This document shows positions 45,095 to 54,366 of a stretch of 64,000 nt of DNA, one piece after another. Made by a program: the position numbers and the translations under genes. Origin of the DNA: Sphingobium amiense (lineage in GTDB: Bacteria; Pseudomonadota; Alphaproteobacteria; Sphingomonadales; Sphingomonadaceae); the NCBI RefSeq assembly GCF_003967075.1, contig NZ_AP018664.1:930001-994000 (forward strand), given 5' to 3'. How positions within the stretch are numbered: position 1 is the stretch's first letter; each line of letters starts with the position of its first letter. Under the pieces are notes generated by a model, which ran no database searches, was not told the origin of the DNA, and saw nothing but the letters and a program-made list of their open reading frames with translations.

Positions 45095-47772
45095 GCTTCG
45101 GAGGCGTCCACTTCGCTGTCGTTTTCGTCACTTTCCTCGATCTTCGCGGCGCTCACGACATGCTCGTCGTCGGCGACGTTGAAGAGGCGCACGCCTGCCG
45201 AATTGCGGCCGATGACGCGCAGGCTGTCGAGACCCATGCGGATGAGCTTCGCCTGATCGGTGACGAGCATGAGCTGGTCGGCGCGGGTCGCGGGGAAGCT
45301 GGCGACCACCGGCCCGTTGCGGCCAATATTGTCGATGTTGGTGATCCCCTGACCGCCGCGCCCGGTGCGACGATATTCGTAGGCAGAGGACAGCTTGCCA
45401 TAGCCGTTGGCGCAGACGGTCAGGATGAACTGCTCCGCCTCCTGCATATGCGCGAACATGTCGCGGTCCTGCATTTCGCCTTCCTTTTCAGGCTTCCACG
45501 GAGCGAAGCGCAGATATTCCTCGCGCTGTTCGGCGTCCGCGCCCGAACGATGGAGAACGGACAGCGAGATGACCTCGTCCCCGTCGGCCAGCTTCATGCC
45601 GCGCACGCCGGTCGAGTTGCGGCTCTGGAACTCGCGCACATCCTCCGCCTGGAAACGGATCGCCTTGCCCTGACGGGTGGCGAGCAGCACATCGTCGCTT
45701 TCGTCGAGCAGGGCGACGCCGATCAGCCGGTCGTCCTCATCCTCGCCCTCGAACTTCATCGCGATCTTGCCGTTGGACGGCACGTTGGCGAAGGCGTCCA
45801 TGCTGTTGCGGCGGACGGACCCCTTGGCGGTGGCGAACATGACATGAAGCTTGCTCCATTCCGCCTCGTCCTCCGGCAGCGGGAGGACGGTGGAGATGGT
45901 CTCGCCGGGGCCGAGCGGCAGCAGGTTGACCATCGGCCGCCCGCGCGTTGCCGGGCCGCCTTCGGGCAGGCGCCAGACCTTGAGGCGATAGACCTTGCCC
46001 GTGGTCGAGAAGAAGAGGACCGGCGTGTGGGTGGATGTCACGAACAGTTCGGTGACGGCATCTTCATCCTTGGTCGCCATGCCGGAGCGGCCCTTGCCGC
46101 CGCGCGCCTGCGCCCGGAAAGTGTCGAGCGGGGTGCGCTTGATATAGCCCTGCATGGTCACGGTGACGACCATGTCCTCGCGCTCGATCAGGTCTTCGTC
46201 CTCGATCCCGTCGGCGGCGGCGGTGATCTCGGACAGGCGCGGGGTGGCGAACTCGCTCTCGATCGCTTCCAGTTCCTCGCGCATGACGGCGTAGAGCTTC
46301 ACGCGGTCGCCGAGGATGGCGAGATATTCGGCGATGGCTTCGGCCAGTTCGGCCAGTTCCTTGCCGATCTCGTCGCGGCCGAGCGCAGTCAGGCGATGCA
46401 GGCGCAGGTCGAGGATGGCGCGGACCTGAATGTCGGACAGTTTATAGCTGTCGCCTTCGATGTCGCCTTCGATCGCTTCGACGAGGCGGAGATAGGGGGC
46501 GATCTCACCGATGGGCCATTCGCGCGCCAGCAGCGCTTCGCGTGCTTCGGCAGGGCTGGCGGAACCGCGGATGATCTTCACCACCTCGTCGAGGTTGGTG
46601 ACGGCGACGACGAGGCCGAGCAGGATATGGGCGCGGTCGCGCGCCTTGTTGAGTTCGAACTTGGTCCGCCGGGTGATGACCTCCTCGCGGAAGCGGATGA
46701 ACGCCTCGATGATCTCGCGCAGGCCCAGCAGTTCTGGGCGTCCGCCGCGAATGGCGAGCATGTTTGCGGGGAAGCTCGACTGCGCGGGCGTGTTGCGCCA
46801 GAGCTGGTTGAGCACGACCTCCGGCGTCGCGTCGCGCTTCAGGTCCATGACGATGCGCACGCCTTCGCGGCTCGATTCGTCGCGGATGTCGCTGATGCCC
46901 TCGATCCGCTTGTCCTTGGCGGCTTCGGCGATCTTTTCGACGAGGCCCGACTTGCCGACCTGATAGGGGATGGCGGTGAGGACGATGGACTGGCGGTCGC
47001 CGCGCCCTTCCTCGATCACATGGCGCGACCGCATCATGATCGAGCCGCGCCCGGTATGATAGGCGCTGCGCGCGCCCGACTGGCCGAGGATCAGCGGCGC
47101 GGTCGGGAAATCGGGGCCGGGGATGATCTGGATCAGTTCGTCGGTGGTGATGCCGGGATTGTCGATATAGGCGAGGCATGCGCGCAGCACTTCGCCCAGA
47201 TTGTGCGGCGGGATGTTCGTCGCCATGCCGACCGCGATGCCGCCCGCGCCGTTGACCAGCAGGTTGGGGAAGCGGGCGGGCAGCACCTGCGGCTCGCTTT
47301 CCGAGGCGTCATAGTTGGGGGTGAAATCGACGGTGTCCTTGTCGAGATCCTCCAGCAGGGCGTTCGCGACCTTGGCAAGGCGCGCTTCGGTGTAGCGCAT
47401 CGCCGCCGGCGGATCGGGGTCCATGGAGCCGAAATTGCCCTGACCGTCGATCAGCGGCACGCGCATCGACCAGTCCTGCGTCATGCGCGCCAACGCGTCG
47501 TAGATCGAGCTGTCGCCGTGCGGGTGATATTTACCCATCACTTCGCCGACGAGGCGGGCGGACTTGCGATAGGGGCGGTTGTAGACGAAGCCCGATTCCT
47601 GGGCGGAGAAGAGAATGCGGCGGTGGACCGGCTTCAATCCGTCGCGCACGTCCGGCAGGGCGCGGGCGACGATGACGGACATGGCATAGTCGAGATAGCT
47701 GGTCTTCATCTCCTCGACGATGGAGATGGGGCTGATGTCCGAAGGGTCGGCGAGGACGGTCTCGTCGGTCAA
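45091..47772 (-). CDS. gyrA: DNA gyrase subunit A
   Basis: Topoisomerase II subunit that breaks and rejoins DNA, 893 residues. The N-terminal domain contains [18 protein letters not shown], the resistance-determining region [15 protein letters not shown] and the catalytic Tyr127 in MRYTEARL. Residues matching E. coli Ser83 and Asp87 are Ser88 and Asp92, the quinolone-sensitive form. The C-terminal beta-pinwheel follows from about 520, with the GyrA-box-type motif [11 protein letters not shown]. The start is TTG 47772 ([12 protein letters not shown]), where the family begins; ATG 47817 would add 15 unlike residues. DUF952 follows with overlap. Confidence 0.93.
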   Translation of the reverse strand: MTDETVLADPSDISPISIVEEMKTSYLDYAMSVIVARALPDVRDGLKPVHRRILFSAQESGFVYNRPYRKSARLVGEVMGKYHPHGDSSIYDALARMTQDWSMRVPLIDGQGNFGSMDPDPPAAMRYTEARLAKVANALLEDLDKDTVDFTPNYDASESEPQVLPARFPNLLVNGAGGIAVGMATNIPPHNLGEVLRACLAYIDNPGITTDELIQIIPGPDFPTAPLILGQSGARSAYHTGRGSIMMRSRHVIEEGRGDRQSIVLTAIPYQVGKSGLVEKIAEAAKDKRIEGISDIRDESSREGVRIVMDLKRDATPEVVLNQLWRNTPAQSSFPANMLAIRGGRPELLGLREIIEAFIRFREEVITRRTKFELNKARDRAHILLGLVVAVTNLDEVVKIIRGSASPAEAREALLAREWPIGEIAPYLRLVEAIEGDIEGDSYKLSDIQVRAILDLRLHRLTALGRDEIGKELAELAEAIAEYLAILGDRVKLYAVMREELEAIESEFATPRLSEITAAADGIEDEDLIEREDMVVTVTMQGYIKRTPLDTFRAQARGGKGRSGMATKDEDAVTELFVTSTHTPVLFFSTTGKVYRLKVWRLPEGGPATRGRPMVNLLPLGPGETISTVLPLPEDEAEWSKLHVMFATAKGSVRRNSMDAFANVPSNGKIAMKFEGEDEDDRLIGVALLDESDDVLLATRQGKAIRFQAEDVREFQSRNSTGVRGMKLADGDEVISLSVLHRSGADAEQREEYLRFAPWKPEKEGEMQDRDMFAHMQEAEQFILTVCANGYGKLSSAYEYRRTGRGGQGITNIDNIGRNGPVVASFPATRADQLMLVTDQAKLIRMGLDSLRVIGRNSAGVRLFNVADDEHVVSAAKIEESDENDSEVDASEA

Positions 47773-48050
47773 AGCGATTCTCTTTATCTGGGTGGATGCG
47801 GAACGTGGGTGATGCACTAGCGGAGCGAAACAATTCTGTCACCCCTCGCGCGCGCTCGCGCCTGCGCGGACGGTCAATGCGGCAGGCCGTGCGGGTCCGT
47901 TCGCAGGCGGAACGAAAGCCGCGCATAACTGTTGCAAAATCAGCCGAGATAGGCTTGTTCAAAGGCCGTTCACGCGACCGCCCCTATTCGGTCGCCAACC
48001 CATATTCGACGCCTGCTTCCCCTGTCAGGCGTATAGAGGAGAAGAGGATC

Positions 48051-49325
48051 ATGCGTTTTATTACTCCGATGTCGCTCGCGCTGGTTCTGGCGCTGACTGG
48101 CGGCGCGGTTTCGGCGCCGGCTCTGGCCGCCAAGAAGGAAGAGAAGAAGGCTGGTCCCAAGCTCAATCTGTCGCCTGACGTCATCAAGTCGTTGCAGGCG
48201 GCGCAGCAGGCATCGGACAAGCAGGACTTTGCCGCTGCCAAGGCCGCGCTCGCCGACGCGGACACCAAGGCGAAGTCGAACGACGACAAATATCAGATCG
48301 GCGCGATCAAACTCAACACGTCGATCGTTTCCAAGGACGCCGCGCTTCAGGGCGAGGCGCTGAACCAGATGCTCGACAGCGGTCTGACCCCGCCCGAGCA
48401 GGCCGGTCAGTTCAACGCCATCGTCGCGGATCAGGCCGTGCAGGCGAAGAATTTCGACGTCGCCATCCAGCGCGCGGAAGCATCGCTGGCGGCGGGTTAC
48501 AAGCCCGAGGCTGTGAACCCGACGCTGGCGCAGGCCTATTTCGGAAAGGCGGGGACGACCAATACGGCCGCCGAACCGGGGCGCGGCTACACGGTGAAGG
48601 GGCTGGCGGCGCTCAAGGCGGCGGCGGACGCGACCAAGGCATCGGGGCAGCAGGTTCCGGCACAATGGTATCAGATCGGTGTCGGCCGGGCCGAAGCGGC
48701 GAAGCTGCCTGACGTGACCGATTGGGCGAAGATGGCCTATGAGGCCCAGCCGAGCGGCGAAAATCTGCGGACGCTGGTGCGCCTGTTCCAGCGCGCGAAC
48801 CCGACGATCAGCAACCGCGAGAATCTGGACGTGCTGCGCCTGCTGGGCGCGTCTGACGGCCTCGTCATCGCGGCGGACTATACCGAATATGCCGAAATGG
48901 CATCGAAGACCGGCATCTATGGCGAGGTCAAGTCCGTCATCGACAAGGGCCGTTCGAAGGGCGTGCTGAACGCCAGCCAGGGCGCGGACCTGTATCAGCC
49001 TGCCGTCGCACGGATCGCGGGCGACAAAAGCTCGCTCGGATCGGCGGAGGCCGATGCGCAGAAGGCTGCCAACGGCAAGATCGCGGCGGCGACCGCCGAC
49101 GCCTATCTCGGCTATGGCGACTATGCGAAGGCGGTGGCGATGTTCGAAGTCGCCAAGCAGAAGGGCGGCGTCGACGCCGATGAGGTCAACACGCGTATCG
49201 GCATCGCCAAGATGCTGGGCGGTGACGTGACCGGTGCAAAGGCGGCGTTCAGCGCCGTGCAGGGCGGGGCGCGCAAGCAGATCGCGGGCCTGTGGCTCTC
49301 CTACCTCAGCACCAAGGGCGCCTGA
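48051..49325 (+). CDS. Secreted TPR-like repeat protein A
   Basis: Exported protein of 424 residues. The signal peptide (about 1-27) ends APALAA. The rest is alpha-helical and Ala-rich with TPR-like helices: LQAAQQASDKQDFAAAKAAL, AKNFDVAIQRAEASLAAGYK and DYAKAVAMFEVAKQKGGVDA near the C-terminus. ATG 48051 is preceded by AGAGGAGAAGAGG (48035-48047). Function unknown; a periplasmic adaptor or scaffold is possible. It is followed by a paralogue, suggesting tandem duplication. Divergent from gyrA across 278 bp with no other gene. Confidence 0.75.
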   Translation: MRFITPMSLALVLALTGGAVSAPALAAKKEEKKAGPKLNLSPDVIKSLQAAQQASDKQDFAAAKAALADADTKAKSNDDKYQIGAIKLNTSIVSKDAALQGEALNQMLDSGLTPPEQAGQFNAIVADQAVQAKNFDVAIQRAEASLAAGYKPEAVNPTLAQAYFGKAGTTNTAAEPGRGYTVKGLAALKAAADATKASGQQVPAQWYQIGVGRAEAAKLPDVTDWAKMAYEAQPSGENLRTLVRLFQRANPTISNRENLDVLRLLGASDGLVIAADYTEYAEMASKTGIYGEVKSVIDKGRSKGVLNASQGADLYQPAVARIAGDKSSLGSAEADAQKAANGKIAAATADAYLGYGDYAKAVAMFEVAKQKGGVDADEVNTRIGIAKMLGGDVTGAKAAFSAVQGGARKQIAGLWLSYLSTKGA

Positions 49326-49335
49326 TCGCATTTCC

Positions 49336-49370
49336 CATGCCGCCTTCGCCCGATGAGCGAGGGCGGCATG
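49336..49370 (+). terminator. Hairpin between tandem TPR-like genes
   Basis: A 14-bp near-perfect stem (49336-49349 with 49357-49370; one G-T pair) lies 10 bases after the stop of the first gene. Without a strong U-tract, it may limit rather than stop transcription into the second gene. Confidence 0.5.
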
Positions 49371-49413
49371 GTCCCCCATTCATGATGCTTTTTCGCGGGA
49401 GGCCGTTTTGGCC

Positions 49414-50655
49414 ATGCGTTTTCGTCCCTTCACTTTCCGCCTGTCCCACGCCCTCATCGCTACGGCGCTGATCGCCGGTCCCGCTACCGCCAAGAAGAAA
49501 GTGCCGGTCGCGGGGCCACCCATTGTCATGTCGGACACGTTCCGGGCGTCGGTTCAGGCCGCGCAGGCGGCGTTGCGGGCGCGGGATGCCGCGACTGCGC
49601 AGGCCCGCATTTCCGCGCTGATGCCCGTCAGCGATTTCGAAGCCTATGTCGCAGCCGGTCTGCGGTTCGAGCTGGCTTCGCAGAAACTCGATCCGCAGGC
49701 GCAGCGGGTGGCGCTGACGGACATGTTCAAGACCGGTTCGGTGCCGAAGACCGATGCGCCCAAATTGCGGTTCGCGGCGGCCTATCTTTCCTACAAGGTC
49801 GGCAATTATGACGACGCCCTTGCGCAGCTCGATTATGCGAAGACGCTGGGCTATGACGGGGTCGACGCGCTGATGCTGCGGTCGGACATCGCCCTTCGCC
49901 GCAACAAGCCGAAGGACGCGCGCGCCTTCGTTCAGCAGGCCATCGCCGCGCAGAAGGCGGCGGGCAAGGACGTGCCGGTCGCCTGGCTGGATAAGGCGAT
50001 TTCCATGGCCTATCCGGCGAAGGACTGGGCCGAACTGGGCCAGCTCTACCGCGAGCGGCTGAACCGGGTGGAAAATCGGGAGGAATGGCGCACCGCGCTG
50101 GTCAATTACCAGACGGCGGCGGAGCTTGAGCCGCAGCTCCAGCTAGACCTTTATCGTCTTCAGGCCGCCAATGGCGCGATGGCGAGCGAGCGCGATTATC
50201 AGGCCTATGCGCAGGCAGCCGAGAAAGCGGGCTATTATGCCGAGGCCAAGACGATCATCGAATCGGGCCGCGCCGCAGGCAAGCTGACCGCGACGGATGC
50301 GGCTACCGGCCAGATCCTGAAGTCAGTTACGCCCAAGGCAACCAAGGAAATCGCCGCATTGCCCGTGCTCGCCAAGAAGGCGGCGGCGTCGGCCAGTGGC
50401 AAGGATGCGCTGGCGGTGGCCGACGATTATTTCTCGCTGGCGCAATATCCGCAGGCGGTGGAGCAATATCGCGCCGCGATTGCCAAGGGCGGCGTCGACG
50501 CCGACCGTGCCAATGCCCGCCTTGGCGTCGCTCTCGCCCGGTCGGGCGATCTCGCCGCAGCGCGCACGGCTTTGGCACAGGTGACGGGAAAATGGGCCGC
50601 CGTCGCCGGTTTCTGGTCGGTATGGGTCGAGCATAAGGACCAGAAGGCCGCCTGA
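49414..50655 (+). CDS. Secreted TPR-like repeat protein B (paralogue)
   Basis: A 413-residue exported helical protein resembling its upstream neighbour. Shared positions: YYAEAKTIIESGRAAGKLTA here against IYGEVKSVIDKGRSKGVLNA there, and both have KGGVDAD followed by RLGVALARSGDLAAARTAL or RIGIAKMLGGDVTGAKAAF. The N-terminus (RLSHALIATALIAGPATA) is a signal-like segment. TPR-like helices include VGNYDDALAQLDYAKTLGY. The start ATG 49414 (or TTG 49408) follows GCGGGAGG at 49395-49402. Function unknown. Confidence 0.75.
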   Translation: MRFRPFTFRLSHALIATALIAGPATAKKKVPVAGPPIVMSDTFRASVQAAQAALRARDAATAQARISALMPVSDFEAYVAAGLRFELASQKLDPQAQRVALTDMFKTGSVPKTDAPKLRFAAAYLSYKVGNYDDALAQLDYAKTLGYDGVDALMLRSDIALRRNKPKDARAFVQQAIAAQKAAGKDVPVAWLDKAISMAYPAKDWAELGQLYRERLNRVENREEWRTALVNYQTAAELEPQLQLDLYRLQAANGAMASERDYQAYAQAAEKAGYYAEAKTIIESGRAAGKLTATDAATGQILKSVTPKATKEIAALPVLAKKAAASASGKDALAVADDYFSLAQYPQAVEQYRAAIAKGGVDADRANARLGVALARSGDLAAARTALAQVTGKWAAVAGFWSVWVEHKDQKAA

Positions 50656-50665
50656 CGGCCTTCTG
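50641..50665. terminator. Bidirectional hairpin at end of TPR-like gene
   Basis: A perfect 10-bp stem, CAGAAGGCCG (50641-50650) with CGGCCTTCTG (50656-50665), loop CCTGA. The stop codon TGA of the upstream gene is in the loop. It separates that gene from the convergent Lrp-type regulator. Confidence 0.65.
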
Positions 50666-50676
50666 TCCCATTTGGC

Positions 50677-51150
50677 TCAGACGGGAAGCGGGACGCCCGG
50701 CACGTTCTTCGATGTCCGGATGGTGAGCGAGGTCTTGACGCTCACCACATTGGGCGCGGGCGTCAGCTTGGACGTCAGGAACTGCTGAAAGCTCTGGAGG
50801 TCTTTCGCCACGACTTTCAGGATGAAGTCGATTTCGCCGTTCAGCATGTGGCATTCGCGGACTTCGGGCAGGTCGGCGACATGATCCTGAAACGCCTTCA
50901 GATCGGCTTCGGCCTGGCTCTTGAGGCTGACCATCGCAAAGACAGTGATGGTGTAGCCCAGCATCGACGGATCGACCACGGCATGATAGGCGGTGATCGC
51001 GCCCGCCTCCTCCAGCGCGCGGACGCGGCGCAGGCACGGGGGCGCGGTCAGGCCGACCTTTCGCGCCAGTTCGACATTCGTCATTCTGCCATTGTCCTGC
51101 AATTCACCGAGAATTTGCAGGTCGATGTCGTCGATATTGGGGCCGGCCAT
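50677..51150 (-). CDS. Lrp/AsnC-family transcriptional regulator
   Basis: Feast/famine regulator of 157 residues. The N-terminal helix-turn-helix covers DIDLQILGELQDNGRMTNVELARKVGLTAPPCLRRVRALEEAG, about residues 6-48. The C-terminal RAM/AsnC ligand domain includes GEIDFILKVVAKDLQSFQQFL. Relatives respond to amino acids. Its target here is not evident: the neighbours are a TPR-like protein and a kinase-like gene. ATG 51150 is well placed. Confidence 0.9.
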   Translation of the reverse strand: MAGPNIDDIDLQILGELQDNGRMTNVELARKVGLTAPPCLRRVRALEEAGAITAYHAVVDPSMLGYTITVFAMVSLKSQAEADLKAFQDHVADLPEVRECHMLNGEIDFILKVVAKDLQSFQQFLTSKLTPAPNVVSVKTSLTIRTSKNVPGVPLPV

Positions 51151-51353
51151 CAGTTAAATTATTTCCTGTCCAGTTTGCCCTGACGATCATAATAAAATTT
51201 CACCGCATTGCAATTGTCCCACTATGCGACGTTCGCATTAGATCGCGATGCGGCCTCGCCCTTTCCCTTTTTGCGACGAGCGCCTACACATGCGCCGACG
51301 ATTGCGGGGGTCGCCTTCCGCGTCGGAACTGGCGGGGAATTGCGGGGATTTCG

Positions 51354-53060
51354 GTGCGTTTCAACGACCTGATGCAGACAGTGCTGGCAGCGGGGGACGG
51401 CCAAGGGCCGAACTCCGTCACCCTGTGGCGTCAGTGCGTCGATCTGCTGGCGCAGGGCGACCGGGCGGGACGTGGCGAGCTGAACGAAGAAGAGCGCGAC
51501 GGACTTCTGGCGCGGCTGACGGTTCTTCGCGGCAAGCTGAACGAGACGCAGCGGCTTGCGACGGTGGTGGAACTGGGAGGGCGGCTGCAATCGCCGAACC
51601 TTGTCCGCTTCTTCAGCGAAGATCGCCCCGCCGTCGCGGCGGCGGCGATCGCGCGGGCGCGTTTGCCCGACGATTTGTGGGTATCGCTGCTCCCCCAGCT
51701 TGGCCCGACGGCGCGGGGCGTGCTGCGCAACCGCAAGGATGTCGGCCCCGCCACCCGCAAAGCGCTGGAAGCCTTTGGCGCGCACGATCTGGTGCTGACC
51801 ACTTCGCGGCTCGATCTGATCGGGTCCAGCGACCTGCTTCTGACGCCCGAGATGGAATCGGCGGACAACGCCCCCGCCGCCACCGTCACGCCGCTGCCGA
51901 CCGCCGCGCGAAACGAAAGCCAGATACGCAATCTCGTCGACCGCATTGCGCGCTTTACCAGCGAACGCCGGTCGGCCGAACCGGAACGCCCCGCCGAGCC
52001 TGCCGAGGCGCGTGTCTATCCCGATTCCTTCGGGTTCGAAACGGATGCGGCCGGGGTCGTTCGCTGGGTGGACAGGGGGCCGCGCGCGGCGCTGATCGGC
52101 CTGTCGCTGGCGGACGCCGCCTATGACGAAGGAAGCGGGCCTGACGGTCATGTCGCAGGAGCTTTCCGCCGCCGCAGCGGTTTCCAGAACGGACGTTTCA
52201 CGATCGCGGGCGGCGCGATGGCGGGGGAATGGCGGGTGTCCGCTGCGCCCTATTTCGACCCGCAGACGGGCCGGTTTCAGGGATATAGAGGGCAGGCCCG
52301 TCGCCCCTATGCGCACGAGGTCGCGCACGATCAGCAGGCTGCCGCCGTAGTCGTAGCGGGCCTGTCGCCCGATTCGCTGCGCCAACTGGTCCATGAACTG
52401 CGCACCCCGCTCAATGCGATCCTCGGATTTGCGGAGATCATCGAGAAGGAACTGTTCGGTCCGGCAGGCGATCAGTATCGCGACATGGCGGGCAAGATCG
52501 TCGCCGATGCCCGCCATCTGCTGATGGCGTTCGACGATCTCGACCTGTCCGCGAAGGTGTCTGGCGCGGACGACGGGAGCGCGGCGACGGGCGTGGACCC
52601 GGCGCTGCTCGTGACCCAGATGGCGAGCCGCTTCCGCGATCCGGGGGACAGGATCATTGATGTCGAACTGGCGGACCGCCTGCCGCATCTGCGGATCGAC
52701 GCCGTTCAGGGCGAGCGGATATTCCAGCATCTTTTCCGCACCGTCATTTCCGTGGCGCCCGCCGGGGAGGCGATCCGGGGGCGTTGCTGGTTTCAGCCGG
52801 AGGGCGCGGGCGGCCATGTCATGATGGCTCTCGACCGTCCGTCCTCCCTTCGCGACATCGAAGAGAGCGCGCTGCTCGACCCATCCTACGATCAAGAGGG
52901 GGAGTGGCCGGACGGTCCGCTTCTGGGCCTCGGCTTTTCGCTGCGGCTCGTGCGCGGGCTGGCGGGCGCGTGCGGCGGCCGGCTCGACATTGCGGCTGAC
53001 CATTTCCTGCTGACGGTGCCTGCGATGATTGCAGCGGGCGAGCTGGCGGATCAGGCCTAA
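51354..53060 (+). CDS. Histidine-kinase-like protein with degenerate ATPase domain
   Basis: A 568-residue cytosolic protein without TM segments. Residues about 1-160 are helical, HEAT/DUF2336-like. Residues 222-315 look PAS-like. The dimerisation domain has HELRTPLNAILGFAEII with the phosphorylatable His347. The HATPase_c part (about 415-555) lacks the N-box Asn (QHLFRTVISVAPAGE in its place) and the G1 DxGxG, but keeps GLGFSLRLVRGLAG (525-538). It may be a phosphotransferase or pseudokinase rather than an autokinase. The start is GTG 51354. No receiver gene adjoins it. Confidence 0.75.
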   Translation: MRFNDLMQTVLAAGDGQGPNSVTLWRQCVDLLAQGDRAGRGELNEEERDGLLARLTVLRGKLNETQRLATVVELGGRLQSPNLVRFFSEDRPAVAAAAIARARLPDDLWVSLLPQLGPTARGVLRNRKDVGPATRKALEAFGAHDLVLTTSRLDLIGSSDLLLTPEMESADNAPAATVTPLPTAARNESQIRNLVDRIARFTSERRSAEPERPAEPAEARVYPDSFGFETDAAGVVRWVDRGPRAALIGLSLADAAYDEGSGPDGHVAGAFRRRSGFQNGRFTIAGGAMAGEWRVSAAPYFDPQTGRFQGYRGQARRPYAHEVAHDQQAAAVVVAGLSPDSLRQLVHELRTPLNAILGFAEIIEKELFGPAGDQYRDMAGKIVADARHLLMAFDDLDLSAKVSGADDGSAATGVDPALLVTQMASRFRDPGDRIIDVELADRLPHLRIDAVQGERIFQHLFRTVISVAPAGEAIRGRCWFQPEGAGGHVMMALDRPSSLRDIEESALLDPSYDQEGEWPDGPLLGLGFSLRLVRGLAGACGGRLDIAADHFLLTVPAMIAAGELADQA

Positions 53061-53095
53061 CCCTATCGCAAGGATTGCGGGGTAGGGGATAGGGC

Positions 53096-54133
53096 ATGGA
53101 GCATCCCTACCATGACGGCAACCTGCTGACACCGCCACAGGCGCAGGATCGCATCGCGCTTAACCCCGCATTCGGCACCCGCTTCATGCTGTTCGTCGAT
53201 ACCGAAGAGGAATTCGACTGGGACGCGCCGTTCAGCCGCGACAGTCATGGCGTCACCGCTTTGGAGGGCATGGCGCGGGGCCAGCGTTATTTCGAGGCGG
53301 CGGGGGTCAGACCCGTCTATGTGACCGACTATCCGGTGGTCGACGATGACCGGGCGGCGGCGCTGCTGGGGCAATGGGTGGCGGACGGGACGGCGGATGT
53401 CGGCGCGCATCTGCACCCCTGGGTCAACCCGCCGCATGTGGAAACGGTCAACGCCGCCAACAGCTATGTCGGATTCCTGCCCGAGGCGGTGGAGCGGGCG
53501 AAGCTGGAAACGCTGTGCCAGCGCATCGCGGACAGGTTGGGCAGCCGTCCCGTCGCCTATCGCGCGGGACGCTATGGCGTGGGGCCGCACAGTGCGCGCC
53601 TGCTCGAAGAGGCGGGGTTCCGGCTCGATACGTCGGTGCGCAGCCGGTTCGATTATAGCGGGCAGCATGGGCCGGATTTTCAGGGGCTGCCGCTGTGGCC
53701 CTACTGGGCGGGACCGCAGCGGACGCTGGTGGAACTGCCGCTGTCGACCGCCTTTGTCGGGCTGCTGCGCGGCGGGGGCGAGCGGCTGTATCGCACGGTG
53801 CAGGCCATGGGGCCGCTGGCGGGCGCGATGGCGCGGGCGCGGTTGCTCAGCCGGGTGCCGCTGACGCCCGAAGGGGTGCCGGTGGCTGACGCGATCGCCG
53901 CCATCGACGCGCTGCTGGAAGAGGGCGTGCCCGTGCTGAACATGAGTTTCCACTCGCCGACCCTCGAACCGGGGCACACGCCCTATGTGCGTGACGAAAG
54001 CGACCGCGCCGGTTTCTACCGCTGGTGGGACGCGGTGCTGGGCCATCTGGCGCGGCGCGGGGTTCGCAGCGCGAGCCTCGACGAATTTCTGGCGGCGGTT
54101 CCAACACGCGCGCAGGCTTGCCAAGCCGCCTGA
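53096..54133 (+). CDS. Polysaccharide-deacetylase-like protein
   Basis: A 345-residue protein of the NodB-like carbohydrate esterase fold (WalW-like group). Strand-1 motif MLFVDTEEEFDWD carries the acidic metal-site residues; GAHLHPWVNPP provides the H-x-H metal ligands. RAGRYGVGPHSARLLEEAGFRLD and NMSFHSPTLEPGHTPY are later family blocks. Whether it deacetylates a sugar polymer is not shown. It follows the kinase-like gene by 35 bases on the same strand, so they may be co-transcribed. Confidence 0.75.
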   Translation: MEHPYHDGNLLTPPQAQDRIALNPAFGTRFMLFVDTEEEFDWDAPFSRDSHGVTALEGMARGQRYFEAAGVRPVYVTDYPVVDDDRAAALLGQWVADGTADVGAHLHPWVNPPHVETVNAANSYVGFLPEAVERAKLETLCQRIADRLGSRPVAYRAGRYGVGPHSARLLEEAGFRLDTSVRSRFDYSGQHGPDFQGLPLWPYWAGPQRTLVELPLSTAFVGLLRGGGERLYRTVQAMGPLAGAMARARLLSRVPLTPEGVPVADAIAAIDALLEEGVPVLNMSFHSPTLEPGHTPYVRDESDRAGFYRWWDAVLGHLARRGVRSASLDEFLAAVPTRAQACQAA

Positions 54134-54158
54134 TGCTGCCTATCGGCTGGACGCGGTG

Positions 54159-54234
54159 GGGCCTGTAGCTCAATGGTTAGAGCTGGCCGCTCATAACGGC
54201 TAGGTTGCGGGTTCGAGTCCTGCCGGGCCCACCA
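54159..54234 (+). tRNA. tRNA with CAU anticodon, probably tRNA-Ile2
   Basis: A 76-base cloverleaf. The acceptor GGGCCTG (54159-54165) pairs with CGGGCCC (54224-54230), all seven positions paired, so it is not an initiator tRNA. The anticodon stem GCCG/CGGC holds loop CTCATAA, anticodon CAT. The D-arm AGCTCAATGGTTAGAGC has the length seen in bacterial tRNA-Ile2, one base shorter than elongator tRNA-Met. TilS lysidinylation would be needed to read AUA. CCA is encoded. Confidence 0.88.
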
Positions 54235-54332
54235 GCTCTTCCCCATATCCTGCATTTCTGTTCCGTTGCGTGTGCGGAAGCGATTTCTGTCCGTCGTTTC
54301 GCGATTGAGGGGTGGACCTCATCTCATGATGA

Positions 54333-54347
54333 GAACATAAAGAGAAC
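54333..54347 (+). promoter_or_regulatory. LexA (SOS) box of the imuA-imuB-dnaE2 operon
   Basis: GAAC-ATAAAGA-GAAC: two direct GAAC repeats with exactly 7 bases between them, the alphaproteobacterial LexA box (the reverse strand of GTTC-N7-GTTC). It lies 20 bases upstream of imuA, overlapping the probable promoter. It indicates DNA-damage induction. Confidence 0.85.
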
Positions 54348-54366
54348 ATCATGAGCGATTCGAGAT

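Noticed and set aside
45160..47820. An 886-codon open frame antisense to gyrA
   Set aside because: It mirrors gyrA over its full length, has His/Asp/Arg-rich composition with no domain, and is a known artefact of high-GC codon use.
54159..54234. tRNA gene as an integration site for a genomic island
   Set aside because: No integrase gene and no direct repeat of the tRNA 3' end were seen on either side; the neighbours are core genes.
54224..54350. Small inverted repeat TCATGATGAGA near the SOS box as a separate operator
   Set aside because: The symmetry ATCTCATGATGAGA is short and the region is explained by the promoter and LexA box of imuA.
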